From Candidatus Kerfeldbacteria bacterium CG08_land_8_20_14_0_20_43_14 (GTDB lineage: Bacteria; Patescibacteriota; Patescibacteriia; PEXW01): 12,991 bases of DNA. Location: assembly GCA_002774575.1 (NCBI GenBank), contig PEXW01000015.1, positions 1 to 12,991 of the forward strand. Reading direction: 5' to 3'. The notes beneath the pieces were generated by a model. It was not told the origin of the DNA, made no database searches, and saw nothing but the letters and a program-made list of their open reading frames with translations. Shown in pieces: positions 6,332 to 12,985 of the stretch. Made by a program: the position numbers and the translations under genes. Position 1 is the stretch's first letter. Each line of letters begins with the position of its first letter.

Positions 6332-7543
6332 CTAATCATCCAGCCCCACAGTTTTCCGAAAACCAATCCTGTCTGGCGCGTGGCCATCACTTAACCCAGC
6401 CAAATCGCCTTGGACAATAGTTTCTTCGCCGTATTTATTATTGATAATATCCAAAGCCTTAACCAAATTCAAAGATTTGGGTTTTTCAAATAAGCTTAAC
6501 TGATCAGATTTTGGCTGAAGATTAAATAAACCCAGAGCGAAAAAAGTTGGCATGCCCTTTTTAAGAAAAGGGGCTAAAATTTCCAACACTTGCCGGTAAA
6601 TACTCCAGGTTGTAAGGATCGGCTGAAAAACTTTTCTACTGACGCCAAAATCGCCCAAACCTTCTGCTCTCATAAAGGCATAAATCCCGTGCGCTTCCAA
6701 ATTCATTTCCCGCAACCTTCGGCCGGTCCTTTCTGCCAAACGCATAATCACGGCTTTGTGGAATTTTTCATCACGATTTCTCTTGCGCAAAACATGGCTA
6801 TGGCCTATGGACTTTGGAATTTTTCTTTGTTCCAAGCCGGCCAATTCAATACCATTAACATTAGCCCAAAGTTTATAGCCTCTTATGCCAAAAACTTCCA
6901 AAAGGTTTATGGGCGAATATCTGGCCAATTCATCCAAAGTAAAAATGTTTAAGGCGTTCAGCCGGCTGGCTAAAGCGCCGGCAATGCCCCAGGCTTCCTG
7001 TAGATCACGACCTTTTAAATAAGTCAAGCGGTTTTGGGGATTTACAATAACTATACCGCCTTTGGGTGCTGTGTCGCCGGCGAACTTAGCCAACCAGCGG
7101 GTGTAAGAAATACCCATTGAGCAATTCAACCATTCCCCCGCTTCCTGCCTGATCCTGGTCTTGATAATTTGGCCAAGCGTTTCAGCTTGGTGAAAAGATT
7201 TTATCAGTCCGGAAAAATCCAAAAACGCTTCGTCAATGGAATAAAGCTCGATTTCACTGGTGTATTCCTTGCAAAGCCTGACAATATTTTCCGTAGTTGA
7301 CCGATATTTTGGCGGATCAACTTCCACTAATTTTATTTGCGGGCATAACATTTTCGCCTCATCTACCCGACAGCCGGTTTTTACGCCAAAAGTTTTGGCC
7401 TCGCGCGATGAAGCAATTATGCAACCGCGCCTGGACATGGTCGAACAAACGCCCACGGGCTTTCCGCGCAAAAAGGGATTAGCCTGCTGTTCCACGGAGG
7501 CGAAATATGAATTCATGTCAAAATGTAAAATAATTCGCTGCAT
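6332..7543 (-). CDS. dinB: DNA polymerase IV (Y-family translesion polymerase)
   Basis: The 403-residue protein is a full Y-family polymerase. Catalytic residues are D9 in HFDMNSYF and D104-E105 in YSIDEAFLD; the aromatic steric gate is F14. The palm motif GISYTRWLAKFAGDTAPKGG, the thumb HhH (LQEAWGIAG...LNALNIFTLDELA) and a little finger starting at KSIGHSHVLRKR are all present. A clamp-binding motif QLSLF lies at 348-352. The C-terminal tail (ALDIINNKYGEETI...HAPDRIGF) is common in related UmuC/DinB proteins. The enzyme copies damaged DNA in the cytoplasm with help from the sliding clamp. The DUF6504-like gene lies 144 bp upstream on the same strand with a hairpin between them. A weak -10 (TATAAA on the - strand, 7562-7567) sits 18 nt before the ATG; no clear -35 and no Shine-Dalgarno are seen. 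Confidence 0.95.
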   Translation of the reverse strand: MQRIILHFDMNSYFASVEQQANPFLRGKPVGVCSTMSRRGCIIASSREAKTFGVKTGCRVDEAKMLCPQIKLVEVDPPKYRSTTENIVRLCKEYTSEIELYSIDEAFLDFSGLIKSFHQAETLGQIIKTRIRQEAGEWLNCSMGISYTRWLAKFAGDTAPKGGIVIVNPQNRLTYLKGRDLQEAWGIAGALASRLNALNIFTLDELARYSPINLLEVFGIRGYKLWANVNGIELAGLEQRKIPKSIGHSHVLRKRNRDEKFHKAVIMRLAERTGRRLREMNLEAHGIYAFMRAEGLGDFGVSRKVFQPILTTWSIYRQVLEILAPFLKKGMPTFFALGLFNLQPKSDQLSLFEKPKSLNLVKALDIINNKYGEETIVQGDLAGLSDGHAPDRIGFRKTVGLDD

Positions 7544-7619
7544 ATACTATTTACTTGGGAGTTTATACGGATCCACTCTAGTAACAAATCAAACTTCCAA
7601 CTCTAACACTGTTGTGTGG

Positions 7620-7663
7620 CGACGCCCCGCCGGTAACTGGTATCTAATCCACTGGCGGGGTCG
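7620..7663. repeat. CCCCGCC/GGCGGGG hairpin upstream of dinB
   Basis: Arms CCCCGCC (7625-7631) and GGCGGGG (7654-7660) pair perfectly and can be extended outward by CGA/TCG with two bulged bases. There is no T run on either strand. The core and the inner GGTAACTGG resemble the hairpin at 1480-1522, so both may belong to one dispersed repeat family. On the - strand it lies between the DUF6504-like gene and dinB. Confidence 0.65.
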
Positions 7664-7687
7664 AAATGAGAGATAATTTTTTGCATA

Positions 7688-7957
7688 TTATTGACCCTGG
7701 ACTTCCTCCAAGATCCATTCTAAATTTTCAGGATTGAATAATAAAACAAAAGCGTTAGCCTGGTCAGACACGGCAAAACACCAATCCTGTTTATTCCCTC
7801 GCCGGCGCTGGTAGACCAAATTAACACTCTGAATATCATACCTTTTGCCAGCCCAAAAAAAGGCCCTGGGGATAACTCGCTTAAAATTATTTTGGCCAGG
7901 CGAGAAGTCCACAAAAACCCTGACTTTTTCATGCGGCTGTTCGTGAAAAACTAACAT
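7688..7957 (-). CDS. Small protein resembling DUF6504, partner gene of dinB
   Basis: This 89-residue protein has no signal peptide or membrane segment. The visible pattern is a basic N-terminal part (EKVRVFVDF, 10-18), then a strand-rich stretch with IPRAFFWAGKRYDIQSVNLV (29-48), QDWCFAVSDQANAFVLLF (57-74) and a short acidic end (LEWILEEV). The order of an F-W-x-G-x-x-Y-x-I/V strand, an arginine-rich turn and a W-containing strand is what I remember of DUF6504, a domain found next to or fused with DinB/ImuB-type polymerases in Actinobacteria. Its place just upstream of dinB on the same strand agrees. This assignment is by eye and from memory. A second open frame over the same bases (7720-7932) is a shadow. 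Confidence 0.55.
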   Translation of the reverse strand: MLVFHEQPHEKVRVFVDFSPGQNNFKRVIPRAFFWAGKRYDIQSVNLVYQRRRGNKQDWCFAVSDQANAFVLLFNPENLEWILEEVQGQ

Positions 7958-8190
7958 AAATTTGCAATTTAGGTATTAGCAAGTTGGCAAGCTAGCAGAC
8001 TGATAAAATAAGGGATTTTTCTATAAAAATTAACTAACTTGCTAGCTCGCTATATCTTATTATAACCGAATAAAAACCGAAGGTCAAGTAAAACTTAACC
8101 TTTCGTCCCGAATGAAGTGAGGGACCCCCTATATTATTCACTCCATACTGATGGCGCGGGACGGAAAATCATAATGTCAAAATTTTAGGT
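7958..8190. other. Gene-free stretch with imperfect repeats
   Basis: No gene is supported here. TTAGCAAGTTGGCAAGCTAG (7976-7995) is matched in inverted orientation by TAACTAACTTGCTAGCTCGC (8031-8050), built from the word GCAAGTT/AACTTGC and GCTAGC. A second element has CGTCCCG at about 8104-8110 and CGGGACG at about 8158-8164 as outer arms. An alternative partner GGGAC lies nearer, so two folds are possible. On the - strand the right part may carry the promoter of the 89-residue gene (TAATAC about 15 nt before its ATG), but no -35 is seen. Confidence 0.5.
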
Positions 8191-8231
8191 TAAAAAATAA
8201 GGTTTACCATATACACGGTAGACCTTATTTA
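8188..8231 (-). terminator. Terminator of the rplJ-rplL operon
   Basis: The arms AAATAAGGTTTACC and GGTAGACCTTATTT form a 14-bp stem with one G-U pair in RNA around an 8-nt loop. On the - strand the stem runs into a stretch of T (TTATTTTTTAACC). It begins about 20 nt after the rplL stop codon. Confidence 0.85.
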
Positions 8232-8247
8232 ATTTGGATAATTTAAA

Positions 8248-8661
8248 TTACTTTAAAGTTACGCTCGCGCCGGCTTCTTCCAGCTTTTTCTTCAACTCCT
8301 CGGCTTCCTCTTTGCTGGCGTTCTCTTTCACCACCTTTGGCGCGGCATCAGCCAAGTCCTTGGATTCTTTCAGGCCTTTACCAGTAATTTCCCGCAAGAC
8401 TTTAATGACGGCGATTTTACTGCCGCCGGCGCTGGTTAATTCCACATTAAAAGTGGACTTTTCCTCTGCACCAGCTTCACCGGCTGCTCCTGCGGCAGCG
8501 GGCATAGCACCCATCATCATAGGCGCGGCTGCGGAAACGCCAAACTTGTCTTCCAGAACCTTGACCAATTCAGCCAGGTCCACAACCGACAATTTTTCTA
8601 TTTGTTCCACTAAAGCTTTGAACTTTTCTGGAACCTCAACGCTCTTTTTTTCTTCAGGCAT
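8248..8661 (-). CDS. rplL: Large ribosomal subunit protein bL12 (L7/L12)
   Basis: The 137-residue acidic protein has the three parts of L7/L12: a dimerising N-terminal helix domain ([29 protein letters not shown], about 14-42), a flexible Ala/Gly/Met-rich hinge (about 43-66) and a C-terminal factor-binding domain with [30 protein letters not shown] and [15 protein letters not shown]. It forms the stalk that recruits translation GTPases. It is a little longer than the usual 120-130 residues because of about 10 extra N-terminal residues and a long hinge. It follows rplJ after 35 nt made almost only of A and T. No Shine-Dalgarno is visible. Expression above rplJ, common for L12, is not explained by any internal promoter I can see. 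Confidence 0.97.
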   Translation of the reverse strand: MPEEKKSVEVPEKFKALVEQIEKLSVVDLAELVKVLEDKFGVSAAAPMMMGAMPAAAGAAGEAGAEEKSTFNVELTSAGGSKIAVIKVLREITGKGLKESKDLADAAPKVVKENASKEEAEELKKKLEEAGASVTLK

Positions 8662-8696
8662 ATGTTTAAAAAATTAATAATTAATAATAAAATAAA

Positions 8697-9221
8697 TTAA
8701 GAGGTTTTTTCAGCTTTGGCCTTTAACACCTGGACAAAACTGCGCATAGGCCCGACTAAAACATTTATCAAGCCGGAAATCGGCGCTTTGATCGTGCCAA
8801 CCAGTTTTGCCAATAAAATATCTTTGCTCGGCAGGTTGGCCAGACTTTTCACCTCGGCTGGCGCAATCCATTTGCCGTTCAGAATACCGCCGACAAATTG
8901 CAGTTTTTTGTTGGTTTTGGAAAAGGCCTGCAAAATACTGGCTGGCTTGACTTCATCTTCCAATCCAAAGGCAATACCCACATTTCCGCGAAAAACGTTT
9001 ACCGGCTCAACATCAAAACTGCTTTTTTTCAAAGCCAGCTTGAATAAAGTCTTTTTTAAGCCGACAAAATTCACTCTTGCTTCCCGCATTTCCTTTCGCA
9101 ATTTGGTAATTTCTTTGACCGTCAGGCCGTCAATGGCCGCAAACACCGCAACTTTCATGCCTTTTAAATTCTCCTGAAACTTTTCTATGGTTTCTTGCTT
9201 CTGGACTTTAGATTTTGCCAT
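8697..9221 (-). CDS. rplJ: Large ribosomal subunit protein uL10 (stalk base)
   Basis: The 174-residue protein has the L10 pattern: an N-terminal block (KVQKQETIEKFQENL), the strand AVFAAIDGLTVKEITKLRKE, the RNA-binding block ARVNFVGLKKTLFKLAL, GNVGIAFG, and a C-terminal helix SFVQVLKAKAEK that holds L12 dimers. It anchors the L12 stalk on 23S rRNA. It is the first gene of a two-gene operon with rplL. The usual rplK-rplA genes do not stand upstream and rpoB does not follow, so the operon is split off. Its 236-nt leader carries an L10-leader-like structure, pointing to autoregulation. Confidence 0.97.
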   Translation of the reverse strand: MAKSKVQKQETIEKFQENLKGMKVAVFAAIDGLTVKEITKLRKEMREARVNFVGLKKTLFKLALKKSSFDVEPVNVFRGNVGIAFGLEDEVKPASILQAFSKTNKKLQFVGGILNGKWIAPAEVKSLANLPSKDILLAKLVGTIKAPISGLINVLVGPMRSFVQVLKAKAEKTS

Positions 9222-9237
9222 ATAAATTTAGTTGATT

Positions 9238-9340
9238 ATCCCACAATCGTTTCGCTCTGCGGGATTGTAACTTCTTGCGAAATTTTCCGCTAATTACTTA
9301 TTAATTAGACCTACTTCACCGAAAAATTTAGAGAAGTTAC
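9238..9340 (-). promoter_or_regulatory. Additional folded segment of the rplJ leader
   Basis: Between the attenuator and the rplJ ATG, 9332-9340 (AGAAGTTAC) pairs perfectly with 9267-9275 (GTAACTTCT), enclosing a CTAATTA/TAATTAG hairpin. A further hairpin, ATCCCACA (9238-9245)/TGCGGGAT (9258-9265), lies 16 nt before the start codon. It could limit ribosome access; that role is inference. Confidence 0.55.
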
Positions 9341-9366
9341 AAAAAAATCTGCGGGTTCCACAGACT
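9341..9366 (-). terminator. Attenuator-like terminator in the rplJ leader
   Basis: On the - strand AGTCTGTGG (9358-9366) pairs with CCGCAGATT (9346-9354), 9 bp with two G-U pairs, and is followed by five more T (9341-9345). The 5' arm is nearly the same bases that form the 3' arm of the L10-leader outer stem (9357-9365). The two folds therefore exclude each other. Confidence 0.6.
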
Positions 9367-9455
9367 GTTAATCCCAAAATTGGGATGCTAAGCGGTTTTC
9401 CTGCGTGGATTTTACACTCCTTTTTTTGTGGAGCTACCCACGGTCTGTGGATACC
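9354..9455 (-). promoter_or_regulatory. L10-leader-like RNA with kink-turn-like stem
   Basis: On the - strand the outer stem pairs TCCACAGAC/GTCTGTGGA (9443-9451 with 9357-9365) plus GG/CC. Within it, CGTGG (9438-9442)/CCACG (9404-9408), an asymmetric purine-rich internal loop, and CTCC (9430-9433)/GGAG (9417-9420) form a kink-turn-like stem. A second hairpin ATCCCA/TGGGAT lies at 9371-9386. The layout and position match the L10 leader, where the L10-L12 complex binds its own mRNA. Confidence 0.75.
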
Positions 9456-9463
9456 GTAAAAAT

Positions 9464-9492
9464 AGTCTAACTTATGCCAAAAAATTTGTCAA
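9464..9492 (-). promoter_or_regulatory. rplJ-rplL promoter
   Basis: A perfect -35 TTGACA (9487-9492) and -10 TAGACT (9464-9469) are spaced by 17 bp on the - strand. The transcript should begin near 9457, just before the L10-leader outer stem. Confidence 0.85.
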
Positions 9493-9550
9493 ATCCAACA
9501 CCACTTTCAATAATAGTTGTGGTTATAAGTTTTAGAAAGTGGTGCTGGAT
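9493..9550. repeat. 16-bp inverted repeat between pyrH and the rplJ promoter
   Basis: The arms ATCCAACACCACTTTC (9493-9508) and GAAAGTGGTGCTGGAT (9535-9550) match at 15 of 16 positions, the odd one being a G-U pair in - strand RNA, around a 26-nt spacer. It lies just after the pyrH stop codon and abuts the rplJ -35 box. The - strand after it has GGATTTGACAAATTTTTT, so it may end the upstream operon, but the T run comes late. Confidence 0.7.
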
Positions 9551-9558
9551 CAAATCAT

Positions 9559-10248
9559 TTAGCTGACTATAGTGCCCTGACTTGGTTTATTGCTTAAAAT
9601 CTTGCGTAAATTCTTGAAATTCTTGCCGTTGCAGATGATCACCTTCATTCCCCACTTCTTTGCCCACTTGCTGGCCACTGGATCAAAAGGCGCGTTTTTG
9701 CCAGGATCCCATTTTGTACCGACTATTTTTTGAAAATCCTGCCAAGAAATATTTTTTATTGGCTTGGCGGATTTGAACTTCCTCGGATCTTTGGTATAAA
9801 CCCAGTTGATATTGGAAAGATTAATGATAGTTCCAGCATGGTAAGCTTTGGCCAATAAAACCGCGTCGTAATCTGTTGAACAGCCAGGCTTAAAACCCGC
9901 GGCGATTATTATGACTGCCTGGATTTTTGGATTAATCTTCCGCCTGTTAGTGATGATTTGCGGAAAAGCAAAATCCCGAAAAATGGTCCTTAAAAGATGG
10001 GCATTCAGCCTGGTAGCATGAATACCCAGCCAATCCAAATCTTCATCTGTCAGCTTTGCCACCTGCCTGGCTGATTTTTGATAAATTCTGGCGATCTTGC
10101 CGCCGCCGACAATTAAAATAAATCTTTTGCCTTTTTTTATCTGACCCAAAATCAGCCGCCTAAATTGCCTTAAAAAATTCGTATCAATTCCTCCCGGCGC
10201 GATTAATGAACCGCCCACGGAAATTACTATTGGCAAAAATTTTTTCAT
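9559..10248 (-). CDS. pyrH: UMP kinase, archaeal type
   Basis: The 229-residue protein is an amino-acid-kinase-fold enzyme: VGGSL (11-15), IVGGGKIARIYQ (46-57), LGIHATRLNAHLL (74-86), PGCSTDYDA (121-129), INWVYTKDP (147-155), FDPVASK (188-194) and a final GTIVS. The block DWLGIHATRLN, the PGxSTD loop and the FDPVAxK block match archaeal UMP kinases better than the usual bacterial PyrH. It phosphorylates UMP to UDP in pyrimidine synthesis. The initial ATG lies 3 nt after the mltG stop in a four-gene operon. No Shine-Dalgarno is seen, so coupling is likely. UDP feeds sugar-nucleotide supply, which fits the cell-surface genes upstream. Confidence 0.88.
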   Translation of the reverse strand: MKKFLPIVISVGGSLIAPGGIDTNFLRQFRRLILGQIKKGKRFILIVGGGKIARIYQKSARQVAKLTDEDLDWLGIHATRLNAHLLRTIFRDFAFPQIITNRRKINPKIQAVIIIAAGFKPGCSTDYDAVLLAKAYHAGTIINLSNINWVYTKDPRKFKSAKPIKNISWQDFQKIVGTKWDPGKNAPFDPVASKWAKKWGMKVIICNGKNFKNLRKILSNKPSQGTIVS

Positions 10249-10251
10249 AAA

Positions 10252-11271
10252 TTACTGCAGATATTTTCTTTTATCGGCCAAGTGTTCTTCGTAAGTCTGG
10301 CTGAAAACCGTGGTGCCGTCAGGTTTGGTCAAAAAAAATAAATAATTTGACATCTCCGGATAAGCCACTGCTCTGATGGCTGACAGGCTAGGATTGCCAA
10401 TCGGCCCGGGCGGCAGGCCTTTATATTTATAAGTATTGTAAAGCGAATCAGAGGAAATATCTTCATTAGTCGGCTGCAAAGCCTGCTTGCCGGTTACATA
10501 GTTTACTGTGGCGTCTGACTGCAAAGCCATGCCCATTTTCAATCTTTTCCAAAAAATTCCAGCGGCCAGCCTGCGATCAGAATCGGTTTTAACCTCTTTG
10601 TCCACAATACTGGCTAGGGTAATCCCCTCGTAAAGAGTATGTCCGTCCGCGATAATTTTGTCCAAAATTTCTCTGGGCACTTTTAATTTAAAATTATCCA
10701 AAAACTTTTTTAAAACATGGGCCGGAGTGGCTTTTTCAAAAAACCGGTAGGTATCCGGAAACAAAAAACCTTCCAAGGTTGCGGTGCTTGGTTTATCGCT
10801 CAAAAACCAATAAATATTATCCGGGGCAATGTCCCTGGAATCGGTGGTGCTGGCAATACTAGCGAATTCAGTAGCTGTCATAACGCCCTTTTGCTCCAGA
10901 ATCAAAGCAATTTCCTTGGCAGTCGCGTCTTCTGGAATCCTGACTTCCACTTCATCCGGTTTAGGCTGGCTGGTCAATGTTTCGATCATCTGGCTGATGT
11001 TTGAACGAGCAGGAATGACAAAAGTCCCGGCTTTGAAATCGCTTTTGACTCCTCCCAGAGCTACTTCAATTTTAAAAACCAAAGTGTCATTAATTAAACC
11101 CTTGGCCTGCAAAGCCTCGGCAATTTGTGAAACTCCCTGGCCCGAAACAATTTCTATATTTTGATTTTCAGCAAAAGCTCCTGGTGCCTTGGAAATTTTT
11201 AAAAAACAAATTATCAAAATGATTAAAACCACTAAAATCCCGCCGGCTGATGCTAACAAAATTTTTTTCAT
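10252..11271 (-). CDS. mltG: Endolytic murein transglycosylase MltG
   Basis: The 339-residue protein has a short basic start, one membrane helix (about 7-24), a LysM-like segment (GVSQIAEALQAKGLI, 46-60) and a YceG catalytic domain. Family motifs are LEGFLFPDTYRF (166-177), ITLASIVDKEV (217-227), MALQSDATVNY (248-258), YNTYKYKGLPPGPIGNPS (288-305) and the final AxxRKYL-like end. MltG cuts nascent glycan strands in the cytoplasmic membrane and so sets their length. In the ASIVxKE motif, the usual first Glu is Asp here (D224), while E226 is kept. The ATG lies one base after the upstream stop codon, so translation is probably coupled. Length agrees with the family. Confidence 0.93.
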   Translation of the reverse strand: MKKILLASAGGILVVLIILIICFLKISKAPGAFAENQNIEIVSGQGVSQIAEALQAKGLINDTLVFKIEVALGGVKSDFKAGTFVIPARSNISQMIETLTSQPKPDEVEVRIPEDATAKEIALILEQKGVMTATEFASIASTTDSRDIAPDNIYWFLSDKPSTATLEGFLFPDTYRFFEKATPAHVLKKFLDNFKLKVPREILDKIIADGHTLYEGITLASIVDKEVKTDSDRRLAAGIFWKRLKMGMALQSDATVNYVTGKQALQPTNEDISSDSLYNTYKYKGLPPGPIGNPSLSAIRAVAYPEMSNYLFFLTKPDGTTVFSQTYEEHLADKRKYLQ

Positions 11272-11272
11272 T

Positions 11273-12346
11273 TTAGAGCAAGTTTTTTAATTTTTTTGCT
11301 TTCAGCTCTTCCACGATTTTTTTTACATCCTGGGCTGAATCAGCCGGACAGACTAAAAGTGCGTCTTCAGTGTCAACAATAATCATGTCCTTAAGGCCAG
11401 CCGTGGTGATTATTCTTTTAGTGTAGCCATAAATCAAAGAGTTTTCAGCTGAACCAATATGACGACCATGAATTACATTCGCGGCCGGCTTTTTCTGTAA
11501 AACATCCCTGACAGTCCGCCAATGGCCGATATCTGCCCAGCCCAAATCCGCCGGCAGGACGAACATATGCTTTACCTTTTCCATAATACCGTAATCAATG
11601 GAAATGGGCTTCATTTTCGGGAATTCAGCTTTGATAACCTGATTTTGTTTGGAAGTGCCAATGGCCTTCTGAATCCGCATTAAAATCCGGTAATGATTGG
11701 GCAGATATTTTTTGAATAAATCCAGCAGGGTCTGCGCCTGCCAGACAAAAATTGCCGGGTTCCACAGATATTCCCAGCGCTTCAAATAATCCTTGGCCGT
11801 TTCCAAATTCGGTTTTTCCACAAAACGATCAACATTAAAAACCTCATGGCCGTCAACCCGAAAAACCGGTTTGCCCATTTTAATATAACCATAACCGGTT
11901 TCCGGATAGGTTGGGTTTACCCCTACTAAAGTAATGGACTTTGGGTGTTTTTTAACCACTGTTTCAGCCAATTTCAAAACTCGACGGAATTCCTTTTCTT
12001 TTTCAATGTAATGATCCACATTGGCTGTGAAAAAAATTGACTCCGGATCAAGCTTAGCCAGAAAAGCCGCGACCAAGCCCAGAGCCGGAGCCGTATCGCG
12101 CTTTTCCGGCTCCAATATAAATTGATTTTTAGGAAACTTTGGCAGCTGCTTTAAAATAGTCAGCCGCTGTTTTTGATTGGTGGAGATGAAAATTTTATTG
12201 CTGGGGAAACCTTTTTTAATCCGCAAAAAAGTTTTTTGCAGTAAAGTATGCTTGCCCAAAAATGGCTGAAACTGCTTTGGTTGGCCAAAGCGTGAAACCG
12301 GCCAAAGCCTGGTGCCTGTACCGCCGGCTAGAATAACTGCGTACAT
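11273..12346 (-). CDS. manC: Mannose-1-phosphate guanylyltransferase (GDP-mannose synthesis)
   Basis: The 357-residue protein begins with the nucleotidyltransferase signature AGGTGTRLWPVSR (7-19) followed by QPKQF. Further motifs are RDTAPAL (83-89), VDHYI (110-114), GYGYI (151-155), the sugar-binding FVEKP (175-179), WNPAIFVW (195-202), SIDYGIMEK (249-257) and LGWADIGHW (268-276). These are the class markers for GDP-mannose pyrophosphorylase of the ManC/type II kind; it joins GTP and mannose-1-phosphate. It has no C-terminal isomerase domain, so it is the short monofunctional form. The gene lies 3 nt from pcm and 1 nt from mltG. GDP-mannose would supply surface glycans, in keeping with mltG next to it. 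Related sugar-1-phosphate nucleotidyltransferases with other specificity cannot be fully excluded. Confidence 0.88.
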   Translation of the reverse strand: MYAVILAGGTGTRLWPVSRFGQPKQFQPFLGKHTLLQKTFLRIKKGFPSNKIFISTNQKQRLTILKQLPKFPKNQFILEPEKRDTAPALGLVAAFLAKLDPESIFFTANVDHYIEKEKEFRRVLKLAETVVKKHPKSITLVGVNPTYPETGYGYIKMGKPVFRVDGHEVFNVDRFVEKPNLETAKDYLKRWEYLWNPAIFVWQAQTLLDLFKKYLPNHYRILMRIQKAIGTSKQNQVIKAEFPKMKPISIDYGIMEKVKHMFVLPADLGWADIGHWRTVRDVLQKKPAANVIHGRHIGSAENSLIYGYTKRIITTAGLKDMIIVDTEDALLVCPADSAQDVKKIVEELKAKKLKNLL

Positions 12347-12349
12347 AAA

Positions 12350-12979
12350 TTATTTTTTATCTGATGAAATTAATGGCACAAATTGGTAGCCTGGATGATG
12401 TTCTTCGGTAACCTCTCCCGTTTCCGATTTTTTTAGTAAAACTAAATCCTGAATGTCCTCCCCCACTGGCATAACCAGGCTTCCGCCGTGCGCCAGCTGT
12501 TCAGTCAAAGCAACTGGGATTTTCGGCGCGGCTGCTGAAACAATAATGCGGTTAAAAGGCACATGTTTTACTAAACCCAACCAGCCATTGCCGATAACCG
12601 TTTCAATATTGGTGAAATGATAAGAGACCAGGTGATGTTTGGTCAATTCGGTCAATTCGGGAATAATATCAATAGCGTAAACAAAACCGCTTGGGCCTAT
12701 GATTTCCGCCAAAAGCGCGGTCAGCCAGCCTGAACCGCAGCCGACTTCAAGAATCCGGTCGCCAGGTTTTGCTTGCAGCATTTCCAGCATTTGAGCGACA
12801 GTCGAAGGCTGGGAAATGCTCTGACCCTTACCAATTGGTAAAGGTGCGTCATCGTAAGCTTGAGTGTGAAAATCCTCGTGCACAAAATCAACACGCCTGA
12901 CTTTTTGAAAAGCCTTAATGATGTTATCTGAATATAATACGCCCTTGCCTATTAATTCTTTAGCTAGTACTTCATGCAT
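12350..12979 (-). CDS. pcm: Protein-L-isoaspartate O-methyltransferase
   Basis: The 209-residue protein has the PCMT layout: an N-terminal helix region, RVDFVHEDFHTQAYDDAPLP (29-48), the substrate-binding QSISQPSTVAQMLE (53-66), SAM motif I ILEVGCGSGWLTA (76-88), AIDIIPELTE, and VSAAAPKIPVALTEQL followed by GGSLVMPVG. It methylates abnormal isoaspartyl residues to start their repair. The gene is complete. Its ATG stands 6 nt after a -10 box at the very end of the window, so it is the first gene of the operon and its mRNA is likely leaderless. An ATG at +4 is out of frame. Confidence 0.95.
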   Translation of the reverse strand: MHEVLAKELIGKGVLYSDNIIKAFQKVRRVDFVHEDFHTQAYDDAPLPIGKGQSISQPSTVAQMLEMLQAKPGDRILEVGCGSGWLTALLAEIIGPSGFVYAIDIIPELTELTKHHLVSYHFTNIETVIGNGWLGLVKHVPFNRIIVSAAAPKIPVALTEQLAHGGSLVMPVGEDIQDLVLLKKSETGEVTEEHHPGYQFVPLISSDKK

Positions 12980-12985
12980 AAAACT

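Noticed and set aside
7630..7660. 16S rRNA-like word GGATTAGATACC on the - strand
   Set aside because: Only this short word matches; it is the loop of a hairpin and the flanks are not ribosomal.
8234..9177. Long open frames on the + strand opposite rplL and rplJ
   Set aside because: They are antisense shadows of two well-supported ribosomal protein genes.
9357..9452. DnaA-box-like words (TTCCACAGA, TGTGGATAC)
   Set aside because: They are the two arms of the L10-leader outer stem, which explains them better.
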